Shown piece after piece: positions 41,502 to 49,355 of a stretch of DNA of 64,000 nt (positions within the stretch are counted from its first letter, which is position 1; each line of letters opens with the position of its first letter). This stretch comes from Kribbella sp. CA-293567 (GTDB lineage: Bacteria; Actinomycetota; Actinomycetes; Propionibacteriales; Kribbellaceae): positions 5,890,001 through 5,954,000 of the forward strand of contig NZ_CP114065.1 in NCBI RefSeq assembly GCF_027627575.1, in the 5' to 3' direction. The position numbers were made by a program, and so were the translations under genes. The notes under the pieces were generated by a model that saw only the letters and a program-made list of their open reading frames with translations, had not been told where the DNA came from and searched no databases.

Positions 41502-42179
41502 TCAGCTCAGCCGCTCCTGGACCGCGGGCACGAACGGGCTCCACAGGAACCAGGTGGGCAGTATTCGCAGCAGCCGGGGCGGTCCGGCCAGTACGACGGA
41601 GCCGTCGACGCGCGCCTGAGCCAGGGTGACGATGCCGGAGAACACCCGCATCAGGTCGACCGGCCGGGTGGTGACCACGACATCGCAGTCGAAGCCGGGA
41701 TGGCTGGTGCAGACCGACGCCTCGTCCCGGTCGAGGACCAGCCAGATCCGGGTCGGGTCGTCACCTCGGTAGTCGAACTCGACCGTGACCCGTTGCGGCG
41801 GCAGTTCACCGTGGTCGATCCGCCGCGACATCCACCACGTCAGGGTGATCGGGTCGACCTCGCGCGGTTGCGGCTCGGAGAACATCCAGCGCACCGCCCA
41901 CTCGCCGATCGCCATGATGACGCCCTCGAGGTCCCGCCCGGCCGCGGTGAGCCGGTACTCGTGCCCGCGAGCGACCGGCACCCGCTCCAGCACGCCCTTG
42001 CGTTCCAGGTGGTGCAGGCGTTGCTTCAGCAGCGTCCGGGAGATCCCCGGCAAGCCGCGGTCGATGTCGTTGAAGCGCCGGCTGCCGAGCACCAGTTCGC
42101 GCACGATCAGCGGCGTCCACCGGTCGGCGAGCACCTCGCTGGCCAGCGCCACGGGGCAGTACTGACCGTAGTCTCGCAC
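41502..42179 (-). CDS. HxlR-type regulator with C-terminal SCP2-like domain
   Basis: The first 105 residues of this 225-residue protein form an HxlR winged helix (CPVALASEVLADRWTPLIVRELVLGSRRFNDIDRGLPGISRTLLKQRLHHLERKGV in outline, with C8 near the N-terminus). The C-terminal half (VTVEFDYRGDDPTRIWLVLDRDEASVCTSHPGFDCDVVV in outline) resembles an SCP2-type lipid-binding fold. Such fusions are common in actinobacteria, often next to a gene they regulate. It diverges from a methyltransferase gene across 113 bp with a TACCAG/CTGGTA inverted repeat. Start is GTG. Confidence 0.85.
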   Translation of the reverse strand: MRDYGQYCPVALASEVLADRWTPLIVRELVLGSRRFNDIDRGLPGISRTLLKQRLHHLERKGVLERVPVARGHEYRLTAAGRDLEGVIMAIGEWAVRWMFSEPQPREVDPITLTWWMSRRIDHGELPPQRVTVEFDYRGDDPTRIWLVLDRDEASVCTSHPGFDCDVVVTTRPVDLMRVFSGIVTLAQARVDGSVVLAGPPRLLRILPTWFLWSPFVPAVQERLS

Positions 42180-42209
42180 CCGTTCATTCTGCGCCCGGTC
42201 CAGCTTTCG

Positions 42210-42239
42210 TACCAGAGCGGTCCAGAACTTGTACTGGTA
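42210..42239. promoter_or_regulatory. candidate HxlR operator
   Basis: TACCAG (42210-42215) and CTGGTA (42234-42239) form a perfect 6-bp inverted repeat with an 18-bp spacer in the divergent region between the HxlR-type regulator and the methyltransferase gene. The pairing is short, so this is tentative. Confidence 0.3.
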
Positions 42240-42292
42240 ATCGCTCCGCGCCGGTGGTGCGCTGAAACCCTCATCACACCAAGGGGGAACTC

Positions 42293-43150
42293 ATGACCAC
42301 CACCTTCGATCCGATCGCGTTCAAGCAGACCACCCGCGCCCAGTGGGAGGACGCCGCGGAGGCGTGGAACCGCTGGGGTCCCACCATCGACGACTGGCTG
42401 GGCGACGCGACCGAGGTGATGCTCCGGGCAGCAGGGATCGGCAAGGACGACCGCGTTCTCGACATCGCCGCGGGGGCCGGCGGACAGACGCTCGCCGCCG
42501 CGCGGCTGGCCGGGCCGCGCGGCACCGTGGTGGCCACCGACATCTCTCCCGAGATCCTCCGGTACGCCGCCCGCGCCGCGACCGAGGCCGGGATCGAAAC
42601 AGTCGAAACCCTGGAGGCCGACGGCGAGAACCTGTCCGTGCTGGCCGGCCGGGAGTTCGACGCGGCGATCTCCCGGGTGGGTCTGATCTACTTCCCCGAC
42701 CAGCAGGCCGCCCTGACCGGAATCCACCGGGCGTTGCGGCCGGGCGGGAAGTTCTCCGCGGTCGTCTACTCGACGCCGGACCGCAACGGCTTCTTCTCGA
42801 TCCCGGTCGGCATCATCCGCCGCCGGGCCGAGTTGCCGCCGCCTCTCCCGGGGCAGCCCGGACCCTTCAGCCTCGGCGGCCCGGGCGTCGCCGAGAAGGC
42901 CTTCGAGGCCGCGGGCTTCCGTGACATCACAGTGGCGACCGTCCCGTCCGCGGTCCGCCTGCCGAGCGCCGCGGAGTGTGTCCGCTTCGAACGCGAGTCC
43001 TTCGGCGCCCTGCACCAGATGCTCTCCCGCCTGGACGACGATGCCAAGGCCGCGGCCTGGCAGGAGATCACCGAGCAGTTGACCCAGTTCGAAGGTCCGG
43101 ACGGCTTCGCGGGTCCCTGCGAGATGCTGGTCGTCACCGGTACCCGCTGA
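42293..43150 (+). CDS. class I SAM-dependent methyltransferase (UbiE-like)
   Basis: This 285-residue protein has the methyltransferase motif I VLDIAAGAGGQTLAAA, the acidic VVATDIS loop of motif II, and RVGLIYFPDQQAALTGIHRALRPGGKFSAVVYST for motifs post-I to III. The methyl acceptor is not evident. AAGGGGG precedes the ATG. It diverges from an HxlR/SCP2 regulator that probably controls it. A strong hairpin terminator follows the stop. Confidence 0.85.
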   Translation: MTTTFDPIAFKQTTRAQWEDAAEAWNRWGPTIDDWLGDATEVMLRAAGIGKDDRVLDIAAGAGGQTLAAARLAGPRGTVVATDISPEILRYAARAATEAGIETVETLEADGENLSVLAGREFDAAISRVGLIYFPDQQAALTGIHRALRPGGKFSAVVYSTPDRNGFFSIPVGIIRRRAELPPPLPGQPGPFSLGGPGVAEKAFEAAGFRDITVATVPSAVRLPSAAECVRFERESFGALHQMLSRLDDDAKAAAWQEITEQLTQFEGPDGFAGPCEMLVVTGTR

Positions 43151-43154
43151 CGTA

Positions 43155-43190
43155 GTACAGGCTCCCCATCAGGTGACGGGGAGCCTGTAC
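43155..43190. terminator. bidirectional hairpin terminator
   Basis: GTACAGGCTCCCC (43155-43167) and GGGGAGCCTGTAC (43178-43190) form a perfect 13-bp stem with a 10-nt loop between the convergent methyltransferase and nucleotidase genes. Confidence 0.75.
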
Positions 43191-43200
43191 CGGCCTTGAG

Positions 43201-45174
43201 TCAGGAGCTGACCACCACGGCGGTGCCGTTGGCGGTCAGGGACCAGTCGGTGGTGTGGAAGGTGTTCGGGTCGACCTCGCCGGTGGCGGTGACGTAGTCG
43301 ATCATCAACTGGCGGATCTCGACCTGGCGGTTGTAGACGACCGGAGCGGTCTTGACGTGCGGGAAGTTGCCGCCGCCCGACTGGCGGTAGTTGTTGACCG
43401 CGACAACGAACTGCTGGTCGGCGGTCACCGGCGCGCCGCCGTACCGCAGGTCGGTGATTCGCGAGCCGGCCGGCTTGGCGATGTCGATCTGGTAAGCCAT
43501 CGGCTCGGTCAGGCCGCCCAGGATGTCGTAGTTGTAGTCCGGCGTACCGTTCGGCGCGGTCGGGGTCGGGGCGTTGGTGACCTGGTCCGGGGTGAACGGG
43601 CCGGGACCGCTGACCTGCCGGAAGTACTGCGCGGAGAACTCCAGGTACTCCTTCACCTGAGCGCCGGTCATCGTCACACCGACCAGCGTGTTGTCGAAGA
43701 TGTAGAGCCCGGCGACGTCGCGCACCGAGACGTCACCCGCCGGGATCGCCGCGGCGCGGTTGAACGGGGCCGCGATCGCGAGCACCGGCAGCGCGGCTTG
43801 CGGCGTACCGGCGAGGGCCTTGCTGACCGCGTCCGCCTGGACGAAGTTCACGAAGTCGAGCGCGGCGGTGTCCTCCCAAGGCGCGGTCGCGGCGGACATC
43901 GCCTCGGTGCTGGTGCCGATCTTGGAGTTGACGTAGCCGACCACCTTGTCGTGGTCCGCCTGCAGCAACTCGGTCACCTTCGGGTCGGCGGCGACCGTGT
44001 TGGCGTTGAGCACCTGGCTGTGCCGGGCGACGACCTTCCACCGGCCGCGGACCTTCTGCAGGTCCAGGTCGATCAGCGAGAGCCGCATGCCCCACTTCAG
44101 CGGCTCGGTCAGCAGCACCTGCTCACCGGTGGTCTTGTTGGTGACGATCCGCTCGGGGATCTCCAGGTGCGCGTGGCCGACCAGTACGGCGTCGATGCCG
44201 GGGACCGTCTCGGCCATCAGCACGGAGGCGTTCTCCGGCACCGGCAGCGCGTCGCCGTACGACGAGGACAGGTCCATCCCGGAGTGCGCCGACACGATCA
44301 CCACGTCGGCACCGGCCCGGCGGACCCGCGGCACCCAGTGCCTGGCGAGCTCGACGATGCCGCCGAACTTGATCTTGTTCTCGACGTTGGCCCGGTCCCA
44401 GATCGCGATGCCGGGGTTGGTCAGGCCGAGGATCCCGACCGTGATCACGCCCTGGCCGGGTACGTGCACCCGCTTCAGCACGTACGGCGGGAAGACCGGC
44501 AGCCCGGTGCTCCAGTCCTGCGCGTTGGCGCCGAGCAGCGGGAAGCGCAACTGGCGCTGGAACTTGCGCAGGATGTCGAGACCGTAGTTGAACTCGTGGT
44601 TGCCGAGCGCGGCGGCGTCGTACCCGATCGCGTTCATCGCCGCGGCCATCGGGTGCAGGTGGCCGCCGGTCCCGTCGCCGCCGGTCCTGTCGCCGCCGGT
44701 CCTGTCGCCGCCGGTGATGGGCTGGATCTTGGCGAAGTAGTAGGCCAGCGGGGTGCCCTGGATGGTGTCGCCGGCGTCCAGCATCAGCGGTTTCGGGGCA
44801 CGCCGGTCGGCGGCGATCCGCTGCCGGACCGCGGTGACCAGGGTGGAGATCTTGGCCAGGCCGATGTCGTTGTGCGCGGAGTCGTCGTACTCGGCGTTCT
44901 TGAAGTAGTCCCAGTTGAAGACGTTGCCGTGCAGGTCGGTGGTGCCCATCACGCTCAGCCGGACCGTCTTGCGGTGCTGACCGCCGCCGTGCTGACCACC
45001 GGCGTACGCCGGGGCCGCCTGGAAGCCGGCCGCGGCCAGCGCCGTGGCGGCGGCACCGCCGATCACCGTGCGCCTGCCCATGCCACGGTTCTCCGCTCCA
45101 CCTGCCGGGCCGGCCGGCGTACCGGCCGTCGTGCCGGCCGTCGTGCCGGCCGTCGTCTGGTCGCTGTCCGTCAT
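43201..45174 (-). CDS. Tat-exported 5'-nucleotidase / 2',3'-cyclic phosphodiesterase
   Basis: This 657-residue protein carries a Tat signal (GMGRRTVIGGAAATALAAAGFQA) after an unusual N-terminal TAGT-repeat extension. The calcineurin-like metallophosphatase domain has TTDLHGNVFNWDY, DAGDTIQGTPLAYY, ALGNHEFNYGLD and VVIVSAHSGMD, and the C-terminal substrate domain has NYRQSGGGNFP. CpdB/UshA relatives hydrolyse 2',3'-cyclic nucleotides and 5'-nucleotides outside the cell for phosphate and nucleoside scavenging. A GGDRT repeat near residues 152-167 is an inserted loop encoded by 15-bp tandem units. No C-terminal anchor is seen. Confidence 0.9.
   Translation of the reverse strand: MTDSDQTTAGTTAGTTAGTPAGPAGGAENRGMGRRTVIGGAAATALAAAGFQAAPAYAGGQHGGGQHRKTVRLSVMGTTDLHGNVFNWDYFKNAEYDDSAHNDIGLAKISTLVTAVRQRIAADRRAPKPLMLDAGDTIQGTPLAYYFAKIQPITGGDRTGGDRTGGDGTGGHLHPMAAAMNAIGYDAAALGNHEFNYGLDILRKFQRQLRFPLLGANAQDWSTGLPVFPPYVLKRVHVPGQGVITVGILGLTNPGIAIWDRANVENKIKFGGIVELARHWVPRVRRAGADVVIVSAHSGMDLSSSYGDALPVPENASVLMAETVPGIDAVLVGHAHLEIPERIVTNKTTGEQVLLTEPLKWGMRLSLIDLDLQKVRGRWKVVARHSQVLNANTVAADPKVTELLQADHDKVVGYVNSKIGTSTEAMSAATAPWEDTAALDFVNFVQADAVSKALAGTPQAALPVLAIAAPFNRAAAIPAGDVSVRDVAGLYIFDNTLVGVTMTGAQVKEYLEFSAQYFRQVSGPGPFTPDQVTNAPTPTAPNGTPDYNYDILGGLTEPMAYQIDIAKPAGSRITDLRYGGAPVTADQQFVVAVNNYRQSGGGNFPHVKTAPVVYNRQVEIRQLMIDYVTATGEVDPNTFHTTDWSLTANGTAVVVSS
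44662..44715. repeat. 15-bp in-frame tandem repeats inside the nucleotidase gene
   Basis: Units of the type CGCCGCCGGTCCTGT recur about three to four times, coding on the minus strand for GGDRT-like pentapeptides. A second short repeat (12-bp units CGTCGTGCCGGC, about 45127-45158) codes the N-terminal TAGT run. Both keep the frame, so repeat number could vary without inactivating the enzyme. Confidence 0.7.
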
Positions 45175-45329
45175 TGTTCACGCCTCACACGTCGTCGGGT
45201 TCTGGCTGACTGGCAGGGCGGCCGGAAGCCCCTGTGGGCCCGCGCGACCTGCCCCAGGAAGGCACGATACGTCCGAAACGCCGGGGGCCGGTGCCGGGGA
45301 TGGCCCGGTCACCGGGAGAGGATGCCGCA

Positions 45330-46136
45330 ATGACCTTGCCGCCCGGCAAACTTTTTCTCGTTGCCGCCCTCTTGTTCGGAGCCGCGCTCGTCCAGGCGGC
45401 CAACCCCTCCGGGCCCTCGCCTTCGGGCAACCGCCAGCTCGCTGCCGGGCCGGCCGGACGCACCCCGGCCAAACCGATCCAGTCGAAGTTCTCGAAGCCG
45501 AAGCCGGGATCGGCGAAGCCTGGTCATCGGGCCATCGCGGCCGTTCAGAAGAACCAGCGGACCGGCGCGCCGGCGACCGACGACTGGACGCTGGGCAACG
45601 ACGGCAAGGTGATCTATCTGACCTTCGACGATGGGCCACAGCCGGTCTTCACGCCGAAGGTGCTGGCCGTGCTGGCCCGGCACCGCGCGAAGGCGACCTT
45701 CTTCGTACTGGGCAAGGAAGCAGCGGCGCACCCGGAACTGGTCGGGGCGACTCGCGCCCAGGGTCACACCGTCGGCAACCACACCTGGGACCACCAGATG
45801 CTGACCAGACTGATCCCGCGGCGGATGCACGAGGAGATCTTCAACGGCGTGAAGTCGAAGTGCTTCCGCCCGCCGTACCGCGACACCAACGCGGCGGTGG
45901 CGAAGGTGGCAGCGGCGAACCACCAGCGCCAAGTGCTCTGGGACGTCGACACCAAGGACTGGGAGAAGCCGGGCGCGGCCCGGATCGAGCGCGCGATCCT
46001 CCACGGCGCCTACCCCGGCGCGGTCGTCCTGATGCACGACGGCGGCGGCAACCGCACCGAGACTGTAGCGGCCCTGAACCGGGCCCTGCCCCAGCTCAGA
46101 GCCCGCGGCTACACCTTCCGCGCCCTGCCCTGCTAG
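45330..46136 (+). CDS. secreted polysaccharide deacetylase (NodB/CE4 family)
   Basis: This 268-residue protein has a Sec signal (LPPGKLFLVAALLFGAALVQA) and a lysine/proline-rich linker before a NodB domain. CE4 motifs are intact: TFDDGP (D100, D101), GNHTWDH (H151, H155), RPPY (180-183), LWDVDTKDW and LMHDGGG. Such enzymes remove N-acetyl groups from peptidoglycan or chitin-type polymers. I used the ATG at 45330, preceded by GAGAGGA. The stop overlaps the convergent PH-like gene by four bases. The upstream 155 bp separates it from the divergent nucleotidase gene. Confidence 0.88.
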   Translation: MTLPPGKLFLVAALLFGAALVQAANPSGPSPSGNRQLAAGPAGRTPAKPIQSKFSKPKPGSAKPGHRAIAAVQKNQRTGAPATDDWTLGNDGKVIYLTFDDGPQPVFTPKVLAVLARHRAKATFFVLGKEAAAHPELVGATRAQGHTVGNHTWDHQMLTRLIPRRMHEEIFNGVKSKCFRPPYRDTNAAVAKVAAANHQRQVLWDVDTKDWEKPGAARIERAILHGAYPGAVVLMHDGGGNRTETVAALNRALPQLRARGYTFRALPC

Positions 46137-46759
46137 CTGACGATCGAGGCTTTTCCGCCGGAGAAGTGTTTCAAGGCTTGGTCTATGACGTGAACCGGCT
46201 GATCGAGCGACTTGACCAGATAGAGACCGGTCGGTTTGAGCAGCGGGCTCGGCCTGACGATGGAGCGCACCGCGGGCTGATCCAGCCCCCGTACGCCGGC
46301 CGTGGTCGCGCCGATCCCCGGCTTCAACTTCAGCTCGAGGACGAACTGGCCGAAAATCTTGACTTGTTTGAAGCCCTGAACCGCGGTCCACGGCAGGATC
46401 ACCGGGTACGCCGCCCCCTCACACGCCAGCTCGAGCCCCTTCGGCGACATCCGCATCCCCACCGGCGGCAACTCGTTGGCGGCGTACCAGCGCTGCCGCT
46501 CCCGGTCGAGCCTGAGCGCCAGCACCGTGCTCGCCACCAGCGGAACCATTGCCGCGATCAACAACAACGAGAACGGCCACATCCCGGCCCCCTGGAACGC
46601 GACCAGCGCGTAGAGCGCCACCCCGATGCCCAGGGCCCCGATCGCCAACGTCCCCCAGGCCCCCCGCCGCTGCCCCTTGCTGACCACGGCCCGACGCTGC
46701 ACCACAGCATCCCGATCGATGCTGACGACAAACGTCTGCACCGGAACTTGATCGCTCAT
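46133..46759 (-). CDS. membrane protein with PH-like domain, unknown function
   Basis: This 208-residue protein has two hydrophobic segments (TLAIGALGIGVALYALVAF and FSLLLIAAMVPLVASTVLAL) followed by a strand-rich cytosolic domain (LPPVGMRMSPKGLELACEGAAYPVILPWTAVQGFKQVKIFGQFVLEL in outline) that resembles the bacterial PH/YcxB type. No catalytic residues are evident. It is convergent with the deacetylase gene and preceded by a repeat-rich gap. Confidence 0.75.
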   Translation of the reverse strand: MSDQVPVQTFVVSIDRDAVVQRRAVVSKGQRRGAWGTLAIGALGIGVALYALVAFQGAGMWPFSLLLIAAMVPLVASTVLALRLDRERQRWYAANELPPVGMRMSPKGLELACEGAAYPVILPWTAVQGFKQVKIFGQFVLELKLKPGIGATTAGVRGLDQPAVRSIVRPSPLLKPTGLYLVKSLDQPVHVIDQALKHFSGGKASIVS

Positions 46760-47237
46760 CCCCCAACCCTCTCAGGCGAGAGGTCCGGCTGCTCTGCGAC
46801 ACGTACTTGCTTCCCACGCAGCTCCTCCGTCGCAGCTCCCACCCACCCGGGCGCGCGGCTCCTGCGTCGCCGCTTGGAGTGGTCTGTGGGGCGGGTGGGC
46901 GGGTGGGTGGAGGTGGACTGCCAAGTGGCTGGAACGGACTTGCGGTACGGGCCAAGCGTGGTGGAAGTCCAGCAGCCCGCTCAGCCAAGGGCGAGCTACG
47001 AAGCAGCAACGCAAGAGACGCGTTACCAGCAGGCGCCACGCCACCCGGCGCATTACCAGCAGCGCGCTACTCGCCCCGGCGCACTGCCTCCACCACCGCG
47101 TATTTCAAGCGGCGACGAAGGAGCCGCGCACCGGGGCGGGCGGGAGCTGCGACGAAGGAGCCGCGTGGGAAAACCCAACAGCCCACCCCACCGCCGCTGT
47201 CTTTCAAGCGGCGTCGCAGCAGCCGCGTGGGGAAGAA
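46760..47237. repeat. repeat-rich gap with five copies of a palindromic element
   Basis: A roughly 28-bp element with core GCGGCTCCTTCGTCGCCGC (arms GCGGC/GCCGC, 9-nt loop) occurs in both orientations: minus-like at 47102-47132, 47144-47173 and 47201-47235, plus-like at 46812-46840 and 46851-46879. Flanks are also conserved (TTTCAAG at one end, CGTGGGAA at the other). Between the groups is a second degenerate repeat containing TTACCAGCAG. Long open frames cross the gap but have no ribosome site or recognisable product, so I call no gene. REP-like behaviour is plausible. Confidence 0.65.
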
Positions 47238-48428
47238 CTACAACCGCCGCCCCGCCCAAGTCCACGCGTACACCCCGTCGTCAACGGCCGCGCCACCCTC
47301 ACCGACCTCCAGCGGCCGGAAGGTGTCGACCATCACCGCGAGCTCCTCGAACGACTCCGCGCCCAGCGACGCCTCGATCGCCGAGGGCTGCGGGCCGTGG
47401 GCGTAGCCGCCGGGGTGCAGCGAGATCGAGCCGAGTCCGATGCCCGATCCCTTGCGCGCCTCGTAGTCGCCGCCGCAGTAGAACATCACCTCGTCGGAGT
47501 CGACGTTCGAGTGGTAGTACGGCACCGGCACCGAGAGCGGGTGGTAGTCGACCTTGCGGGGCACGAAGTTGCAGATCACGAAGTTGTGCGCCTCGAAGAC
47601 CTGGTGCACCGGTGGCGGCTGGTGAATCCGCCCGGTGATCGGCTCGAAGTCGCTCACGTTGAAGGTGTACGGGTAGAGGCAACCGTCCCAGCCGACCACG
47701 TCGAAGGGGTGGGTCGCATAGGTCATCCGGCTGCCGACGATCCCGTTCGCGCCCTGGCCCCGGTGCTTCACCAGCACCTCGACGTCATTGCCCTCCACAA
47801 CGAACACCGACGCCGGCGCGTGCAGGTCGCGTTCGCAGTACGGCGCATGTTCGAGGAACTGCCCGAACCGGCTCAGATACCGCTTCGGCGGCGCGATGTG
47901 ACTGTTCGCCTCGATGCAGTAGGCCTGTACGCCGTCCGCCCCCGGCAGCCAGCGATGCGTGGTGGCGCGCGGGATGATCACGTAGTCGCCCTCGGCCGCC
48001 TCCAGTACGCCGAACACCGTCTCGACCGTCGCCGATCCGCGCTCGATGTAGACGCACTCGTCGCCGATCGCGTTGCGGTAGTACGGCGAGACCTCGGCCG
48101 CGATCACGTACGAGATCCGGACATCGCCGTTGCCGAGCACCAGCCGGCGCTGCTCGACCACGTTGTTGCCCGCACCCGAGGCGAACAGATCGTGCAGCTT
48201 CAGGTGTCGCGGCGTCAGCGGGTGGTTCGCGGTCGTCGACAGATCAGGCAGCTCCCAGATCTGCGAATCCACGATCGCCGACGGCACGCCCGCGTGGTAC
48301 AGCAGCGACGAGTCCGACGAGAACCCCTCCTCGCCCATCAGTTCCTCGTAGTACAGCCCGCCGTCCGGTTTGCGGAACTGCGTGTGCCGCTTCGGCGGAA
48401 CCTGCCCTGCCTGCCGGTAGAACGCCAT
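47238..48428 (-). CDS. hmgA: homogentisate 1,2-dioxygenase
   Basis: This 396-residue protein matches homogentisate dioxygenase through PPKRHTQFRKPDGGLYYEELMGEEGF, HRWLPGADGVQAYCIEANSHIAPP, VVGWDGCLYPYTFNVSDFEPITGRIHQPPPVHQVF and ISLHPGGYAHGPQP (outlined). It opens the ring of homogentisate to maleylacetoacetate with Fe(II) and O2. It is shorter than the human enzyme (about 445), as usual for actinobacterial forms. I used the ATG at 48428. It diverges from the unknown-fahA pair across 75 bp containing an ACACATGTGT palindrome. Confidence 0.92.
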   Translation of the reverse strand: MAFYRQAGQVPPKRHTQFRKPDGGLYYEELMGEEGFSSDSSLLYHAGVPSAIVDSQIWELPDLSTTANHPLTPRHLKLHDLFASGAGNNVVEQRRLVLGNGDVRISYVIAAEVSPYYRNAIGDECVYIERGSATVETVFGVLEAAEGDYVIIPRATTHRWLPGADGVQAYCIEANSHIAPPKRYLSRFGQFLEHAPYCERDLHAPASVFVVEGNDVEVLVKHRGQGANGIVGSRMTYATHPFDVVGWDGCLYPYTFNVSDFEPITGRIHQPPPVHQVFEAHNFVICNFVPRKVDYHPLSVPVPYYHSNVDSDEVMFYCGGDYEARKGSGIGLGSISLHPGGYAHGPQPSAIEASLGAESFEELAVMVDTFRPLEVGEGGAAVDDGVYAWTWAGRRL

Positions 48429-48459
48429 GACCCCAACTTCCAACCTGTACGGTATCCGA

Positions 48460-48469
48460 ACACATGTGT
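48460..48469. promoter_or_regulatory. candidate operator between hmgA and the fahA operon
   Basis: ACACATGTGT is a perfect 10-bp palindrome in the 75-bp divergent region, with flanking CCGAAC/GTCCGC. Its central position suits a regulator acting on both homogentisate-degradation promoters; the regulator is not encoded next to it. Confidence 0.4.
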
Positions 48470-48503
48470 CCGCTTACCGAAAGCATCCGATAGGCTCGGA
48501 GCC

Positions 48504-49355
48504 ATGTCAACCATCCCTGCGCTGTTCCGGCACCTGGTCGACGACGCGGCCATGTTCCCGCCCGGCGACCTGCCCCTGGCCGAAGCCGTCGCCGCCCACC
48601 GGGCGCACCGGCAGGCGCCGTACGCCGAGCTGGTCGGTCCGCTGATCTGCACTGACGACAACCTGATGAAGGTCGCCGCCGAAGCCGCCCGGACCGGATC
48701 ACCGCTGGAGGTCGCCGTCGTGATCACCGGCGGTGCCGGCGGTATCGAGCCCGCCGTCCGGTACGGCGACCGCTCGGCCGATGTCGTCGTGAAGGCGATC
48801 GAGGTGCGCCTGCGTGACGAGGACGACCTGTCCCGCAACGCGCTGCGCGTGGTCCGCGCCTGCGACGACTGCCTGGACGAGGAGACCGCGTTCGTCGAGA
48901 TCGGCCTGGACGGCGGCTGGGAGCGAGCGCTGGACGTCGTCGCCGACGCCGGGTACGCCGCGAAACTGCGCACCGGCGGCCTGGATGCCACGCTCTTCCC
49001 GACGGCCACCCAGATCGCGGCTTTCATCACCGGCTGCCTGGATCGCGAGGTGGCCTTCAAGTGCACGGCCGGCCTGCACAACGCCGTCCGGCACACCGCC
49101 GAGGACACCGGCTTCGAGCATCACGGTTTCCTGAACATGCTGCTCGCGACCCGCGCCTCGCTCGACGGCGCCGATCAGGACGAAGTCGCTGCGGTGCTGG
49201 AGAACAGAGACGGCGAGAGCCTCGCCGCCAAGGCCGCCGAACTGTCCGGCGAGCAGGCCACCGGCACCCGGAAGTGGTTCACGTCGTTCGGCTCCTGCAG
49301 TATCGACGAACCCCGTCACGACCTGACCGCACTGAACCTGCTGGAGGACCAGTGA
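48504..49355 (+). CDS. conserved protein of unknown function coupled to fahA
   Basis: This 283-residue protein has no signal or membrane segment. Features include FRHLVDDAAMFPPGDLPLAEAVAAHRAHR at the start, alternating strand/helix blocks (EVAVVITGGAGGIEPAVRYGD, ADVVVKAIEVRLRDEDDL, AKLRTGGLDATLFPTATQIAAFI), and FKCTAGLHNAVRHTAEDTGFEHHGFLNMLLAT near the end. The pattern suggests a TIM-barrel-like fold. I cannot assign a function. The stop overlaps the GTG of fahA (GTGA), so the two are co-translated, pointing to homogentisate catabolism. Confidence 0.8.
   Translation: MSTIPALFRHLVDDAAMFPPGDLPLAEAVAAHRAHRQAPYAELVGPLICTDDNLMKVAAEAARTGSPLEVAVVITGGAGGIEPAVRYGDRSADVVVKAIEVRLRDEDDLSRNALRVVRACDDCLDEETAFVEIGLDGGWERALDVVADAGYAAKLRTGGLDATLFPTATQIAAFITGCLDREVAFKCTAGLHNAVRHTAEDTGFEHHGFLNMLLATRASLDGADQDEVAAVLENRDGESLAAKAAELSGEQATGTRKWFTSFGSCSIDEPRHDLTALNLLEDQ

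Noticed and set aside
43255..45333. 692-codon plus-strand open frame opposite the 5'-nucleotidase gene
   Set aside because: The minus strand encodes a complete Tat-exported nucleotidase with all motifs. The plus frame is Val/Asp/Arg-rich shadow sequence without domains.
47102..47235. Coding frame through the repeat gap before hmgA
   Set aside because: The frames are made of the palindromic repeats, lack ribosome sites and change character with each copy, so the repeat explanation is better.
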